Below, piece after piece: positions 19,368 through 28,771 of a DNA stretch of 64,000 nt. The stretch's first letter is position 1, and each line of letters begins with the position of its first letter. Both the position numbers and the translations under genes were made by a program. Source of the DNA: Streptomyces sp. HPF1205 (GTDB taxonomy: Bacteria; Actinomycetota; Actinomycetes; Streptomycetales; Streptomycetaceae); assembly GCF_020400825.1 (NCBI RefSeq), contig NZ_JAINVH010000001.1, forward strand, positions 248,001-312,000, given 5' to 3'. The notes beneath the pieces are model-generated. The model ran no database searches, was not told where the DNA came from, and saw only the letters and a program-made list of their open reading frames with translations.

Positions 19368-22261
19368 GTCCTGTCCCCCGCTCGCAGCTCCGTACTCTCG
19401 CGCCGCCGGCCGCTCCACCACACCTGGACCGGAAGCACCAGGCAGGCCAGGAGCACCAGGCCCACCGACGGCAGGGCCAGGGACCAGGGGTCGGCCCGCA
19501 GGCCCAAGCCGATGCCGAAGTCGACCGGCGGTACGTCGGGCGAGCCGGACCCCGGGCCGAACGCCAGGGCCCGCAGGTCGACGCCCGGCCGCAGCAAGGG
19601 GATCGCCGCGAGCCCCACCAGGACGCCTCCGAGGGCCGCGAGGAGCGTCTGCGGCAGCATCTCCAGCAGCACCAGCCGCCGCGCCTGGCGGCGCGTCATT
19701 CCCATGGTCCGCAGCCGCGCCAGCAGGGCGGCCCGCGCCGGCGCGGCCTGCAGCAGCGACAGCAGCAGGGCCAGCGCGCTGTAGGCCGCACCGGCCGCGA
19801 TGGCGGCGAGGTAGACCTCACGGGCGCCGCGCTGCAGCGGCGTGTCGGCCAGCGCCGCCCGCTGCTCGCTGCGCAGCAGGGCCCTCACGTAGGTGGTGGA
19901 CTCCTTGGCCAGCCGGTGCAGCGCGGGGCCGTCGATGTGCCGCCCTGGCGCGTTCATGGCGAGGATCGTGGTGGGACCCGAGTACTGGACGTACGGGGCC
20001 ATGTCCGGGTGCCGCGCGTCGAGTTGTGCGGCCGAGAGGATCACGAACTGGTCGGCCGGGGCCGCCGGAGTGGTCCGCAGCACCGCGGCCGCCCGTACGT
20101 CGGTCTCGCCCACGCCCGTGGTGATCCGGGTCGGGGCCCGGCCGATCGCCGCGGCCACCTTCGGCGAGACCACCGCGGGGAGCGGCCCGTGCCCGTGGTA
20201 GGAGGCGAACACCGAGGCAGGGAAGGCCGGCAGACCGATGGCGCGGGTGAGCTCGCCGTACGAGGCCGGGTCCACGATCACCACCGAGTACGGCGTCGGG
20301 AGGGCGGGCGAGGGGCTGTAGTCCTCGACCCTGGCGCTGACCGTCAGGCCCACGCCCGGGGACCTGCGCACCTGGTCGGGAAGGTGCGGGTCGAGCATGA
20401 AGCGCGCGTCGACGCGGGCGTCCGCGCCCACGGTCGCCGTCGCCGCGCGGTCGCGCCCGTGGTCCACGCCCGCCAGCACCGAACCGCCGAACGAGGCGAC
20501 GGTCAGCGACACGAGCAGCGCCAGCAGCGGCAGTTGGCCGGCGGCGGGGGAGCGGCCCGCGCGGGCCAGACCCAGGTGGGCGACCGCTCCGGTCAGCCGG
20601 GACGCCGGACGGCTCAGCAGCCGCAGGGGCAGCGGGTAGACCCGCAGCAGCACCAGCGCGGCGGCCACCGCCAGCAGCGCCGGAGCGGCGGCCAGGAAGG
20701 GATCGGAACCGTCCGGGCCCGAAGCCGTGCCGCGCTGCCGCAGCGCCACCACCGCGCCCGCGACCAAGGCGGTGACGGTCAGTTCGAGCACCAGTCGGCG
20801 CCGCGAGGGGCGTACGGCGACCACGTCGTCGCGAGCGGCCGGGCGCACCCGCCGTACCGCCCACGCCGCCCGCAGCGGAAGCGCCGCCGCACCGGCCACC
20901 AGCACGCCCAGCCCCAGCAGGACGGAGAGCCGGGCGCGCTGTGTGGGCAGCAGGGCCAGCGCCAGCGCCGTTCCGGCCGCCGCGCCCGGCACCGCCGCCG
21001 CGCACGTCTCCCCGGCCAGCCGCGCCACGATCCCTGGCAGCGAGCCCCCGCGGGAGCGCAGCAGCGCGATCTCGGCCCGCCGGCGTTCGGCGGCCAGCCC
21101 GCCCGCCATCAGGAGCACCGCGAGGGCGGCCGTGCCCACGCCCACCGCCGCGATCAGCACCAGCGGCGAGGCGGCGGACCGGTCCTTGGCGAAGGTGTCG
21201 AGCAGATCGTCGAAGCCGCTTCCGACCTGCAGTCCCGGATCCACGAGCCGCTGCAGGCGCACGGCGCGCGGCCCGCTGTCGAACGACGCCAGTTCCTTGC
21301 GTATCCCGGACACGTCATGGGCGGCCAGCCGCGAGGCGTCCACCGGGTGGTGCCAGTACATCGTGGCGCCGACGCCCAGCAGGGGTATCGAGACGGCGTC
21401 GGGACGGTCCAGCAGCATGGTGAAGTGCCAGTACGTCTTGGGTTCTTCGCCGGGCGGGGTCGGGGGCGCGGACAGTACGGGGGCCAGCAGGTCGGAGTCC
21501 TCGTGCCAGTACGCCGAGGACGGGTCGCGCGGAGCCACGATGCCCGAGATCCGCACGGTCAGCGGTGTCACGGACCTGCCGGCCAGGTGTACGGTCCGGC
21601 CGACCGACAGGCGCAGGACCTTCGCCGTCCGCTCGGTGACGGCGGCCTCAAGCGTCGTCGCCGGCTCGTCGCCCGCCGAGCCCCCGGACCCGCCGGACGC
21701 GCCGGACCCACCGGACCCGCCGGAACCCCCGGATTCGCTGGACCCGGCCGACCCGCCCGAGCCCCCGGCGCCGTCGGGGTCATGGGACGCGCCGCGCGGC
21801 AGGCGCCCGGCCACCACCCGCACCTGGGAGGCGAGGCCCGCCTGAGCTACGAGGTCGGCGGTCGGCGGATGGGTGGAGGTACGCGGCAGCTCCGGGTCGG
21901 GCACCGCCGAGTCGGCGCCGGTCCGCACACCGTAGACGGCCCCGCCGGGCAGCAGCCGCAGCGGCGGGGAGGCCAGGCCGAGGAACGCCCGCTCCGCCCT
22001 GTCCACCGAGGCGGGGCCGAGGTCGGGGAGGATGCCCGGGTCCTCGCCGGTCCGGTAGAGGTCGGTGACCGAGACCGCGCGGGCCCGGGGCGAGGCCTGC
22101 GCGACCGCGTGCCGCAGCGCGCGGTCCTCGTAGCGGTCCACCGCGCGCGGCAGCGCGGCGGCCAGGAACGCGGTGACCATGACCAGCGCGAAGGTGGCGA
22201 GCGCGGACCCGGGCGCCGCCCGCAGCCGGACCCGCACCCAGCCGGGAGCCGTTCGCCCCAT
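19364..22261 (-). CDS. FtsX-family ABC transporter permease (965 aa)
   Basis: A giant permease starting MGRTAPGWVRVRLRAAPG, with an N-terminal membrane helix (ALATFALVMVTAFLAAALP), a large external domain, a central block of helices (around PLVLIAAVGVGTAALAVLLMAGG), a second external domain and a C-terminal helix block including RARLRTMGMTRRQARRLVLLE, the FtsX/MacB coupling region. The first external domain contains a Gly/Ser-rich linker (about 21660-21785) coded by imperfect GGA/TCC repeats. Its ATG overlaps the stop of the upstream permease by one base and its stop overlaps the ATPase start. Together the three form a MacB/LolCDE-like exporter or extractor; substrate not predictable. Confidence 0.87.
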   Translation of the reverse strand: MGRTAPGWVRVRLRAAPGSALATFALVMVTAFLAAALPRAVDRYEDRALRHAVAQASPRARAVSVTDLYRTGEDPGILPDLGPASVDRAERAFLGLASPPLRLLPGGAVYGVRTGADSAVPDPELPRTSTHPPTADLVAQAGLASQVRVVAGRLPRGASHDPDGAGGSGGSAGSSESGGSGGSGGSGASGGSGGSAGDEPATTLEAAVTERTAKVLRLSVGRTVHLAGRSVTPLTVRISGIVAPRDPSSAYWHEDSDLLAPVLSAPPTPPGEEPKTYWHFTMLLDRPDAVSIPLLGVGATMYWHHPVDASRLAAHDVSGIRKELASFDSGPRAVRLQRLVDPGLQVGSGFDDLLDTFAKDRSAASPLVLIAAVGVGTAALAVLLMAGGLAAERRRAEIALLRSRGGSLPGIVARLAGETCAAAVPGAAAGTALALALLPTQRARLSVLLGLGVLVAGAAALPLRAAWAVRRVRPAARDDVVAVRPSRRRLVLELTVTALVAGAVVALRQRGTASGPDGSDPFLAAAPALLAVAAALVLLRVYPLPLRLLSRPASRLTGAVAHLGLARAGRSPAAGQLPLLALLVSLTVASFGGSVLAGVDHGRDRAATATVGADARVDARFMLDPHLPDQVRRSPGVGLTVSARVEDYSPSPALPTPYSVVIVDPASYGELTRAIGLPAFPASVFASYHGHGPLPAVVSPKVAAAIGRAPTRITTGVGETDVRAAAVLRTTPAAPADQFVILSAAQLDARHPDMAPYVQYSGPTTILAMNAPGRHIDGPALHRLAKESTTYVRALLRSEQRAALADTPLQRGAREVYLAAIAAGAAYSALALLLSLLQAAPARAALLARLRTMGMTRRQARRLVLLEMLPQTLLAALGGVLVGLAAIPLLRPGVDLRALAFGPGSGSPDVPPVDFGIGLGLRADPWSLALPSVGLVLLACLVLPVQVWWSGRRRESTELRAGDRT

Positions 22262-25200
22262 CAGTCCTCCCCCTGCCGTCGCAGTGCCGTCGCGGGATCG
22301 CCGCGCCGCATCGCCGTGGCCAGGACGACCAGCAGCGGCGCCACCAGCACCACGGCCAGGAGTTGCGCGAGGCGGCCCGCCGGGAGCTCGACCAGGAGGT
22401 CGGGGACCGGGCGTCCCGCGGTGCCGGTCAGGATGATCAGCGGGGTGACCAGCCGGGTGAGCAGAGTGCCGAGGCCCACGCCCACCGCCATCGAGACGAG
22501 TACCAGCAGGCCCTGCTCGGCGGCGATCACCCGGGCCAGCCCGCGGCGGGGCGCGCCGAGCGCCCGCAGGACCGCGAACTCCTGGTCGCGTTCCCTGATC
22601 GCCCCCACCGCGGACACCGTGAACCCGACGGCCGCGAGCACGGCCGCCGCCACCACGGCCGCGGGCAGCGCCGACTGCGGCCCCGCGCCCAGCGGATCGG
22701 CCCGCAGCTCGGCGGCACGCTCGTCGCGTACGAGCAGGCTGTCGACGTCGGTGCGGTCGCGCAGGGCGGCCGCGACCCGGGCGGAGGTGCCCGGCCGGGT
22801 CGCGAGCCACCATTCGGTGGGCTGCATCGGGAGGGCGCCGGCCGCCTCCAGCGTGCGGTTGACGGCCCGCAGGTCCAGCAGCAGCGTGCCCGCGTCCTTG
22901 TCGGAGCCGCCGGCGCCGCCGGAGCCGCCGGGCGCGTCGGCGGCGTCCGTCCCGCCGGCGCCGCCGTCCGGGGTCCCGGCGGAGCCCTCCGGACCGGCCG
23001 ACCCGCCCAGCGCGTCGATCGTGTCCCCGGTCGCCGGGACCGCCCGCACCGCGGCCGCGATCCGCACCTGCGCGTTCACGCCGTTCACGGGCACCTTCAC
23101 GACGTCTCCGACCTTCGCCCCGACGGCCCGCAGGTAGGTGTCCGTCGCCACGGCGGCGAGCGGGGGCGCGGCGGCGGACGAGGCCCGGGCGCGCAGGGTC
23201 ACCGTGGGGGGCGTCTGGTAGGACATCGGGTCGAGTTCCGCGGCGCCCGTGTCGTAGGTGACCGTCAGCAGGGCGGCGCCGCCGGCCCGCGTGCCCGACA
23301 CCGACGGCGCCGTCTCGCCCGGCAGGTGGGCGAGCGACGGGTCGTCGAGCTCGGCGGTCGTCGACCAAGCCGTGGACGAGGCCGTGGAGGGGGTCGCAGA
23401 CGAGGCCGTGGACGAGGCCGCGGATGACGCCGTGGAGGAGGCCGCGGGTGCGGGGGCGGTCGCGAGCGGCCGCGAGGTGCCGTCGGCGACCGTCACCACG
23501 GGTGAGCCGAGGGTGAGGCGGTGCCGCTGGGGGGCGGAGGGCAGCGAGTAGGCCGCGTCGACGCGGATCAGCCGCAGCGGCCCGGCCGGGGCGCCGCCCG
23601 CGGTGCCCGACGCCGCCGCGAGGTCGAGGGCGAGCGGGTGCGGGGCGCCGTCCGGGGGCACGTCGCCGAGCAGCAGGTCGTAGACCACCCCGTAGGCGTC
23701 CTCGACCACCATCGTCAGGTGGTCGGGTTCCTGGCCGGGTGGCGCCCCGCCGGCCACGTCCAGCGTCGCGTCGACGACCACCTTCCGGGCGGAGGCGGGC
23801 AGCGCGAAGCCCGCCGGGGCCGCGGCGGCACCGGCGCGCAGCGGCCGCAGCACGTCGGCGACCGGGCGCCCGCCGGTCAGGTCGGGCCTGAACCGCATCG
23901 CGCGGGCGGCCCGCTCGGTGTCGATGGCCAGCAAGGTGGCGTGCCGGTCGCCGGAGAGGGGGAGCTGGTCGCGGGTGGCGGGCGCGGCGGCGGTGACGTC
24001 GGGCGCGGCCGCGTAGATCCCGGCCTGGCCGAACGGGGGCGTGGTCGTGCCGGTCACGCGGATGTCGGCGCCGACCGCGAAGTCCGCCTGGTCGTGCTGC
24101 GAGCGGTCCCAGCTCGCGCCCTGCCCGATGGCGAACACGCCCATGGCGACGGCCAGTACGAGCAGCAGCGCCGCGCCCGCGCCCCGCTGCGGCCGCCGGG
24201 CGAGCTGCCAGCCGGCCAGCGCGGGGGCCAGGGCGCGGCCGCGCGCGGCCCGCCGTTCGCCGAGCCTGGCGACCAGGGGCAGCAGCCGCAGCACCAGGAC
24301 CGTGCCGGCCAGCAGGCACAGCGCGGGCGCGGTCACGAGCACCGGATCGACGCCGAGCCCGCCGCTCGCGGTGGCGCTGAGCGCGCCGCCGCCGGAGGAA
24401 CGCCGCTGAAGCTGCCAGTACGCGACGCCGGCCACCGCCAGCAGCGCCACGTCGGCACCGGCCTGCAGCGCGCCGGGCAGGGCGCGGCGGCGGGAGCGTG
24501 CGGCGCGCTCCACCGCGTACGCGCCGCCGGCGCGCAACGCCGGCGCGATCACCGCGCCCGCGCAGGCCAGTGCCGTGCACACCGCGACCAGCCAGGCCGC
24601 CCCGGTCGAGCCGCCGCCGAGCGACGCCCCGGTACGCGCCATCGCGCCGGTCCCGCCGAGCAGCCGCGTCACCGGCCCGGCCAGCAGCGGCGCCACCACG
24701 GCCGCCGGTAGTGCGAGCAGCAGCGCCTCCGCGGCGGCCAGCCACGCCACCCTGGCCCGGGAGCCGCCGCGGGCGCGCAGCAGCGCGGTCTCCCCGGCGC
24801 GCTCCTCGGCGAGCAGCCGGGCGACCAGCAGCAGCGCGAAACCGGCCAGGACGACCAGCTGGAGCGCGCCGATCAGCAGCGTGGACCGGCTCACCAGCAG
24901 GCTGCGCCGCAAGTCGGACACCAGCGCCGGCAGGTCGCTGGACGGCTGGGCGGAACTGGCGGCCGGGTCCGTACGGAAGGCCGCCAGGGCGTGCCGCACG
25001 CTGTCCGCGAGGGCGCCCATCCGCCCGGTCGTCACCGTGCGGAAGTCCCCGACGGCCTGCCACGACATCTCGGCCGCCCGCACCCGGCCGGAGGCGAAGG
25101 TTCCGCCGTCCACCAGCATCGGGCCGTACGTGGTGTACCCCACCGTGCGCACGCCGCGCCCCGCCAGCGGGTCCAGGTGCCAGTACGCGGCGGTGCGGTC

Positions 25201-25770
25201 GCGGGGCCGGTACACGCCGGTGACGCGGATCCGCAGCCGTGGGCCGCCCAGCCGGTCGACGAGCGTGATCACCTGGCCGGGCCGCGCCTTGAGGGCCTGC
25301 GCCGCCACCGCGGGGACGGCCACCGGCACCTCGGGGGCCCCGGCCGCGGCGGGCGCCGGCCAGGCGCCCGAGACCAGGACCAGCCGGGAGCGGTCGAAGG
25401 TGCCCAGCAGGGTCAGCAACGGGTCGCCGGTGCGGGCCGCGCCCGGGGGCCGCAGCGCCGGCGGCAGTCCGTAGGGGCCGGAGCGGGTGGTGGAAAGGAC
25501 GGTCGTCGGCAGGCCGCCGAACGAGCCGCCCAGCACCTTGCGGACGGCGCCGTCGACGGGACCCGCCGGGCCGTTCAGCGACGCCTGGGCCTCGACCGTG
25601 GCCCGGTCCGCGGCCTGGTGCCCGAGGGTGCGGCGCAGCGCCGCGTCACCGATCGAGCCGGTGAACGCGGTGAAGGTGGCCAGTACCGACGCGGTCAGGA
25701 CGACGGTCAGGAGAGCGGCTGCGAGCAGCGCCCGGTGTGCGCGCACGCGCATCAGTACGAACCCGGTCAC
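22261..25770 (-). CDS. FtsX-family ABC transporter permease (about 1169 aa)
   Basis: First gene of the transporter operon. GTG at 25770 follows GGGGGAAC and gives VTGFVLMRVRAHRALLAAALLTVVLTAS, a membrane anchor. Helix blocks occur near STLLIGALQLVVLAGFALLLVARLLAEERAGETALLRARGG, the typical FtsX cytoplasmic coupling motif, and again at the C-terminus (RERDQEFAVLRALGAPRRGLARVIAAEQG). External domains flank them. Between them a 30-residue Ala/Ser/Thr repeat (coded about 23355-23450) and a Gly/Ser/Asp linker look like flexible spacers. Size is larger than most MacB-like subunits because both halves of the FtsX fold are duplicated. The frame is open upstream to 25902 but the GTG is better supported. 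Confidence 0.86.
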   Translation of the reverse strand: MTGFVLMRVRAHRALLAAALLTVVLTASVLATFTAFTGSIGDAALRRTLGHQAADRATVEAQASLNGPAGPVDGAVRKVLGGSFGGLPTTVLSTTRSGPYGLPPALRPPGAARTGDPLLTLLGTFDRSRLVLVSGAWPAPAAAGAPEVPVAVPAVAAQALKARPGQVITLVDRLGGPRLRIRVTGVYRPRDRTAAYWHLDPLAGRGVRTVGYTTYGPMLVDGGTFASGRVRAAEMSWQAVGDFRTVTTGRMGALADSVRHALAAFRTDPAASSAQPSSDLPALVSDLRRSLLVSRSTLLIGALQLVVLAGFALLLVARLLAEERAGETALLRARGGSRARVAWLAAAEALLLALPAAVVAPLLAGPVTRLLGGTGAMARTGASLGGGSTGAAWLVAVCTALACAGAVIAPALRAGGAYAVERAARSRRRALPGALQAGADVALLAVAGVAYWQLQRRSSGGGALSATASGGLGVDPVLVTAPALCLLAGTVLVLRLLPLVARLGERRAARGRALAPALAGWQLARRPQRGAGAALLLVLAVAMGVFAIGQGASWDRSQHDQADFAVGADIRVTGTTTPPFGQAGIYAAAPDVTAAAPATRDQLPLSGDRHATLLAIDTERAARAMRFRPDLTGGRPVADVLRPLRAGAAAAPAGFALPASARKVVVDATLDVAGGAPPGQEPDHLTMVVEDAYGVVYDLLLGDVPPDGAPHPLALDLAAASGTAGGAPAGPLRLIRVDAAYSLPSAPQRHRLTLGSPVVTVADGTSRPLATAPAPAASSTASSAASSTASSATPSTASSTAWSTTAELDDPSLAHLPGETAPSVSGTRAGGAALLTVTYDTGAAELDPMSYQTPPTVTLRARASSAAAPPLAAVATDTYLRAVGAKVGDVVKVPVNGVNAQVRIAAAVRAVPATGDTIDALGGSAGPEGSAGTPDGGAGGTDAADAPGGSGGAGGSDKDAGTLLLDLRAVNRTLEAAGALPMQPTEWWLATRPGTSARVAAALRDRTDVDSLLVRDERAAELRADPLGAGPQSALPAAVVAAAVLAAVGFTVSAVGAIRERDQEFAVLRALGAPRRGLARVIAAEQGLLVLVSMAVGVGLGTLLTRLVTPLIILTGTAGRPVPDLLVELPAGRLAQLLAVVLVAPLLVVLATAMRRGDPATALRRQGED

Positions 25771-26012
25771 GAACGTTCCCCCGTTCCTCCCCTGACCGGA
25801 TGCTCTCAAGGGGGCGGCCGGTGCAGAACAGTGTCGGAGATTGTCGCAATACGATCGTGACCGAGCGGCGGGTGGACAACTTCGCGCACGGATGCGCGTC
25901 AACGCCCGTGTGCGGCCCGGTGATCCGCCCCCGCGAGCCGATCAACCGGCGGGCGGGGGCGGCCGGTCCGGCGGGTTCGGCGGGTTCAGCCGCGGAGTGG
26001 CTGCCGGCGGAT

Positions 26013-26417
26013 TCAGCCGGGCGTGTTCACCATCGAGGCGGCCGCGTAGACCAGGTAGTCCCACAACTGCCGCTCCTGGTCGGGCGCCAGCTCCAGCTCG
26101 TCCACGGCGGTCCGCATGTGGCGCAGCCAGGCGTCGTGCGCGGCCCTGTTCACGGCGAAGGGCGCGTGCCGCATCCGCAGCCGCGGGTGGCCGCGCCGGT
26201 CGCTGTACGTGCGCGGGCCGCCCCAGTACTGCATCAGGAACAGCGTCAGCCGCTCCTCGGCCGGGCCGAGGTCCTCCTCGGGATACATCGCCCGCAGATC
26301 GGGGTCGTCCGCCACGCCCTGGTAGAACCGGTGCACCAGGCGGCGGAAGGTGTCCTCGCCGCCGACCAGTTCGTAGAAGGTCTGCTGCTGCGGCGCGCCG
26401 TGCGGGATCTCGTTCAC
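26013..26417 (-). CDS. glbO: Group II truncated hemoglobin (trHbO type)
   Basis: A 134-residue globin closely following the trHbO pattern, including YWGGPRTYSDRRGHPRLRMRHAPF. His77 in RGHPRL corresponds to the proximal haem ligand, Tyr32 to B10, Tyr45 to CD1 and Trp97 (DAWLRHM) to G8. Proteins of this group bind oxygen tightly and are thought to act in oxygen or nitric oxide chemistry near the membrane. GTG at 26417 gives the family N-terminus (V/M)NEIPHG; GGGAGG lies almost next to it, an unusually short spacing. Separated by 440 bases from the upstream hydrolase gene, so probably its own transcript. Confidence 0.92.
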   Translation of the reverse strand: MNEIPHGAPQQQTFYELVGGEDTFRRLVHRFYQGVADDPDLRAMYPEEDLGPAEERLTLFLMQYWGGPRTYSDRRGHPRLRMRHAPFAVNRAAHDAWLRHMRTAVDELELAPDQERQLWDYLVYAAASMVNTPG

Positions 26418-26859
26418 CCTCCCATGGTGCCAGGCACCCCGGCCGAGGACGCAGGCCGTAGGACCCGCCCGCGCGGGCGCACGATGGAGGCATGGCCGAA
26501 ACCGCGCAGGACCGGCGCACCCGGCTCGCGGCGCGGCCCGTCGGCGGCGCGGGCCGGGCAATCCCCGCGGGAGCCAGGGGAGGGGCCAAGGGAGGAACCA
26601 GGGGAGGGGCCGCGGGAACGCTCGCCCAGCGGGATCCTCGCCGGCCGCCACCCCGACCGCGCCCGGTACGGCCTGACCGTCGACGGCCGCCGTCAGTAGG
26701 TCTGGCGGGACGACCCGCCACGTCGGCCCCACCTGGCAGATCACGCCCTGACCGGGGCCCGCCGCCCGCATGCCGCCGCGCGCCCGGCGTTCGGCCCCCG
26801 GCCCCCGGAGCCCCGAGCCCGGCCCGACGCCCAGCCGTCCGCCGCCCGCAAGCGCCGGC
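26418..26859. other. Gene-poor interval with a possible decayed reading frame
   Basis: No intact gene is seen. On the + strand an ATG at 26492, with GGAGG just upstream, opens MAETAQDRRTRLAARPVG; after a purine-rich stretch the sequence RARYGLTVDGRRQ, then an in-frame TAG and VWRDDPPRRPHLADHAL, appears in another frame. These pieces could be a small gene broken by a frameshift and a stop codon. The purine-rich GGAGCCAGGGGAGGGGCC-type repeats at 26571-26612 may mark the slippage site. Evidence is weak. Confidence 0.3.
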
Positions 26860-27585
26860 TCAGACCGGCTCCCACACCGAGGCGTCGTGCGCGAACAGCA
26901 CCCGCCGCGGGTCGAACTCCAGCAGCCGGGCCGGCCACCCGTCGTCGGGCGCGGGCAGCGGGGGCGCCTGCGGGTCCGGGGGCTCCGCGGAGGACCCGGC
27001 CGCCTCACGTTCCGCCGCCGCCGTCTGCGCCAGCCGGGCCGCCGCGAAGTGCGAGGCCGTGGCGTGCGTCTGGCCGGCCAGGATCACCGTCCCGTCCGGC
27101 TCCCGCACCACCAGCGACTGGTGGCCCGCGGTGTGGCCGGGCGTCGGCACGACCCACAGCCCGGGCCGGACCTCGGCCTCGCCGGACAGCTCCTCGTACC
27201 GCGCCCCGGCGAAGTCCAGCAGGTGCTCGGGGGTGTGGCCCGTGTCGCCGCGGGCCAGCGCGAGCTCGGCGGCCTGGGCGAGGATCGGGGTGCCGGCGAA
27301 CAGCGGGTTGCCGCCGACGTGGTCGAAGTGCAGGTGGCAGTTGACGACCAGGCGGATGTCTGCCGCGTCGACGCCCGCGGCGCGCAGGGCGGCGGACAGG
27401 GGACGCCGGCGGGGCCGGTAGTGCGCGTCCGTCTCCGGGTCCGCGGCGCCGATGCCCGTGTCGAACAGCATGAGCTCGCCGCCGTGCTCGACCAGGTACG
27501 CCAGCGCGGGCTCCACGCGGGGCCGCCCGTCACCGGTCTCGGAGCCGGGGCGGACGAACCAGCCGAGATCCAGGCGGCGCAGCAT
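26860..27585 (-). CDS. Metallo-beta-lactamase-fold hydrolase
   Basis: A 241-residue MBL-fold enzyme. HLHFDH (His84, His86, Asp88, His89) binds zinc; further ligands come from PTPGHTAGHQS and FDTGIG precedes the active site. The architecture resembles the N-acyl homoserine lactonase/glyoxalase II group, but this group contains many unrelated hydrolases, so no substrate is assigned. GAGGAGGG inside the end of the FHA gene serves as ribosome site and the ATG lies 4 bases after that gene's stop, so it is the last gene of the PknG operon. A Pro/Glu-rich insertion occurs at about 195-215. Confidence 0.88.
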   Translation of the reverse strand: MLRRLDLGWFVRPGSETGDGRPRVEPALAYLVEHGGELMLFDTGIGAADPETDAHYRPRRRPLSAALRAAGVDAADIRLVVNCHLHFDHVGGNPLFAGTPILAQAAELALARGDTGHTPEHLLDFAGARYEELSGEAEVRPGLWVVPTPGHTAGHQSLVVREPDGTVILAGQTHATASHFAAARLAQTAAAEREAAGSSAEPPDPQAPPLPAPDDGWPARLLEFDPRRVLFAHDASVWEPV

Positions 27586-27589
27586 CGGT

Positions 27590-28705
27590 TCAGGCCCTCC
27601 TCAGGGTGATCGTCGTCCAGGCGCCCACGTGCACCCGGTCGCCCTCGCCGAGAGGAACGGGGGTGAACGGGCGGATCGGCTCCTCGGCGAGGTTGACCGT
27701 GGTGCCGTTGGTCGAGTTCTGGTCGACCACCGACCAACTGCCGTCGGGCTGCTGGACCAGCACGGCGTGCTGGTGGGAGACGCCCGGGTCCTCCGGGGCT
27801 CGGGACAGGTCGATGTCCGGCGCCTCCCCGGTGCTCTGCCGACGGCGTCCGATGGTGACCTGGTTGCCGGTCAGCGGCAGGCTGACCTCGGGGGAGAACG
27901 CGGGGAAGTACAGGCCCGGCGCGTCCGGCCCGCTGCGGGACATCATCGCGGTGAAGTACTCGCGGTCGGCGCCGATGACCGCCACCCACGCCGTGCCCCG
28001 GCCGGGGCCGCCCGGCACCACCGTCGGCGGCGCGGCCTGGACCTGCGCCGATGTCGCCTCGGAGGACGGCGCCGGCTCCCGCCGGTCCTGCCTGACCGAG
28101 CCGGACGGCGGGTCCAGCAGGAAGTCCCCCGACCCGGGGACCAGCGTCACCGATTCGGGGGGCACGGGCTCCGCGGGCCGGTTGACCTGCGAGGGCCGCG
28201 AGAGCCGCGAGTCGTAGTGCTCGTACGGGGGGTACTGCGGCGAGGCGACGGTCGGCGCGGCCACCTGCTGGAGGTCGGGGGACCCCGCGTGCGGCCGGAC
28301 GGACGGGTGGCCGGACGACGGCGCCGCGGCTCCCGAGCCGCCCGGACTCCCCGCGGCTCCCACCGCCCCCGAGGCCCGCGCGGGCCCCTGCGGCGGGACG
28401 CCGGGCGCGATCGTCGGCGCCTGCGTACGGAAGTTGTAGCGGCACTCCTCGCAGAACAGCGCGGCGCCCTCCCGCGGCGTGCCGCACTGCGGGCACAGCT
28501 CGGCGACCTGGGTCGGCTCGGACGCGAACCCCCCGGGCGGCGAGGGCGAGGTCGGCGGGGTGGAGGCCGGCGAGGCGGACGACGAGGACGCCGAGGACGC
28601 CGAGCCGGCCGGCCGCGGCGGATACGCGGACGGCGTCATCCGGATACCGCAGACCTCGCACCAGTCCGAGGTGGCGGACTGGTGGTTCTTCGGACAGATC
28701 GGCAT
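27590..28705 (-). CDS. Zinc-ribbon and FHA-domain protein
   Basis: A 371-residue protein. The N-terminus has two cysteine pairs of zinc-ribbon type: C4/C16-x2-C19 (MPICPKNHQ...WCEVCG) and CPQCGTPREGAALFCEECR. A Ser/Pro/Ala-rich disordered middle follows. Residues about 280-370 form an FHA domain with GRRRQS, SHQHAV and NSTNGTTVN, the phosphothreonine-binding signature. FHA proteins read Ser/Thr kinase output; the mycobacterial PknG target GarA is also an FHA protein, though it lacks this long N-terminus. Encoded in the same direction as pknG, the PP2C phosphatase and the VWA protein, which suggests that it reads PknG phosphorylation. Confidence 0.88.
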   Translation of the reverse strand: MPICPKNHQSATSDWCEVCGIRMTPSAYPPRPAGSASSASSSSASPASTPPTSPSPPGGFASEPTQVAELCPQCGTPREGAALFCEECRYNFRTQAPTIAPGVPPQGPARASGAVGAAGSPGGSGAAAPSSGHPSVRPHAGSPDLQQVAAPTVASPQYPPYEHYDSRLSRPSQVNRPAEPVPPESVTLVPGSGDFLLDPPSGSVRQDRREPAPSSEATSAQVQAAPPTVVPGGPGRGTAWVAVIGADREYFTAMMSRSGPDAPGLYFPAFSPEVSLPLTGNQVTIGRRRQSTGEAPDIDLSRAPEDPGVSHQHAVLVQQPDGSWSVVDQNSTNGTTVNLAEEPIRPFTPVPLGEGDRVHVGAWTTITLRRA

Positions 28706-28771
28706 GGGCCGGCCCCCCTCCGCCGCGCCGGGCGGCTCACAGGTCGTGCGCGAGCACTATGTACCCGGCGG

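Noticed and set aside
19916-23137. Long + strand open frame (over 1,000 codons) opposite the permeases
   Set aside because: Composition is His/Arg/Gly-rich without domains; it is the antisense shadow of high-GC coding sequence.
19364-25063. A 1,899-codon open frame on the - strand spanning both permeases
   Set aside because: Only the part left of 22261 is the real permease 1 frame; the right part is Arg/Gly/Ala-rich nonsense lying in a different frame of permease 2. Overlapping start and stop codons fix the true genes.
26860-27585. Naming the MBL hydrolase an AHL lactonase (quorum quenching)
   Set aside because: HxHxDH is shared by many hydrolases; no specific lactonase residues could be confirmed, and the operon context suggests signalling or metabolism.
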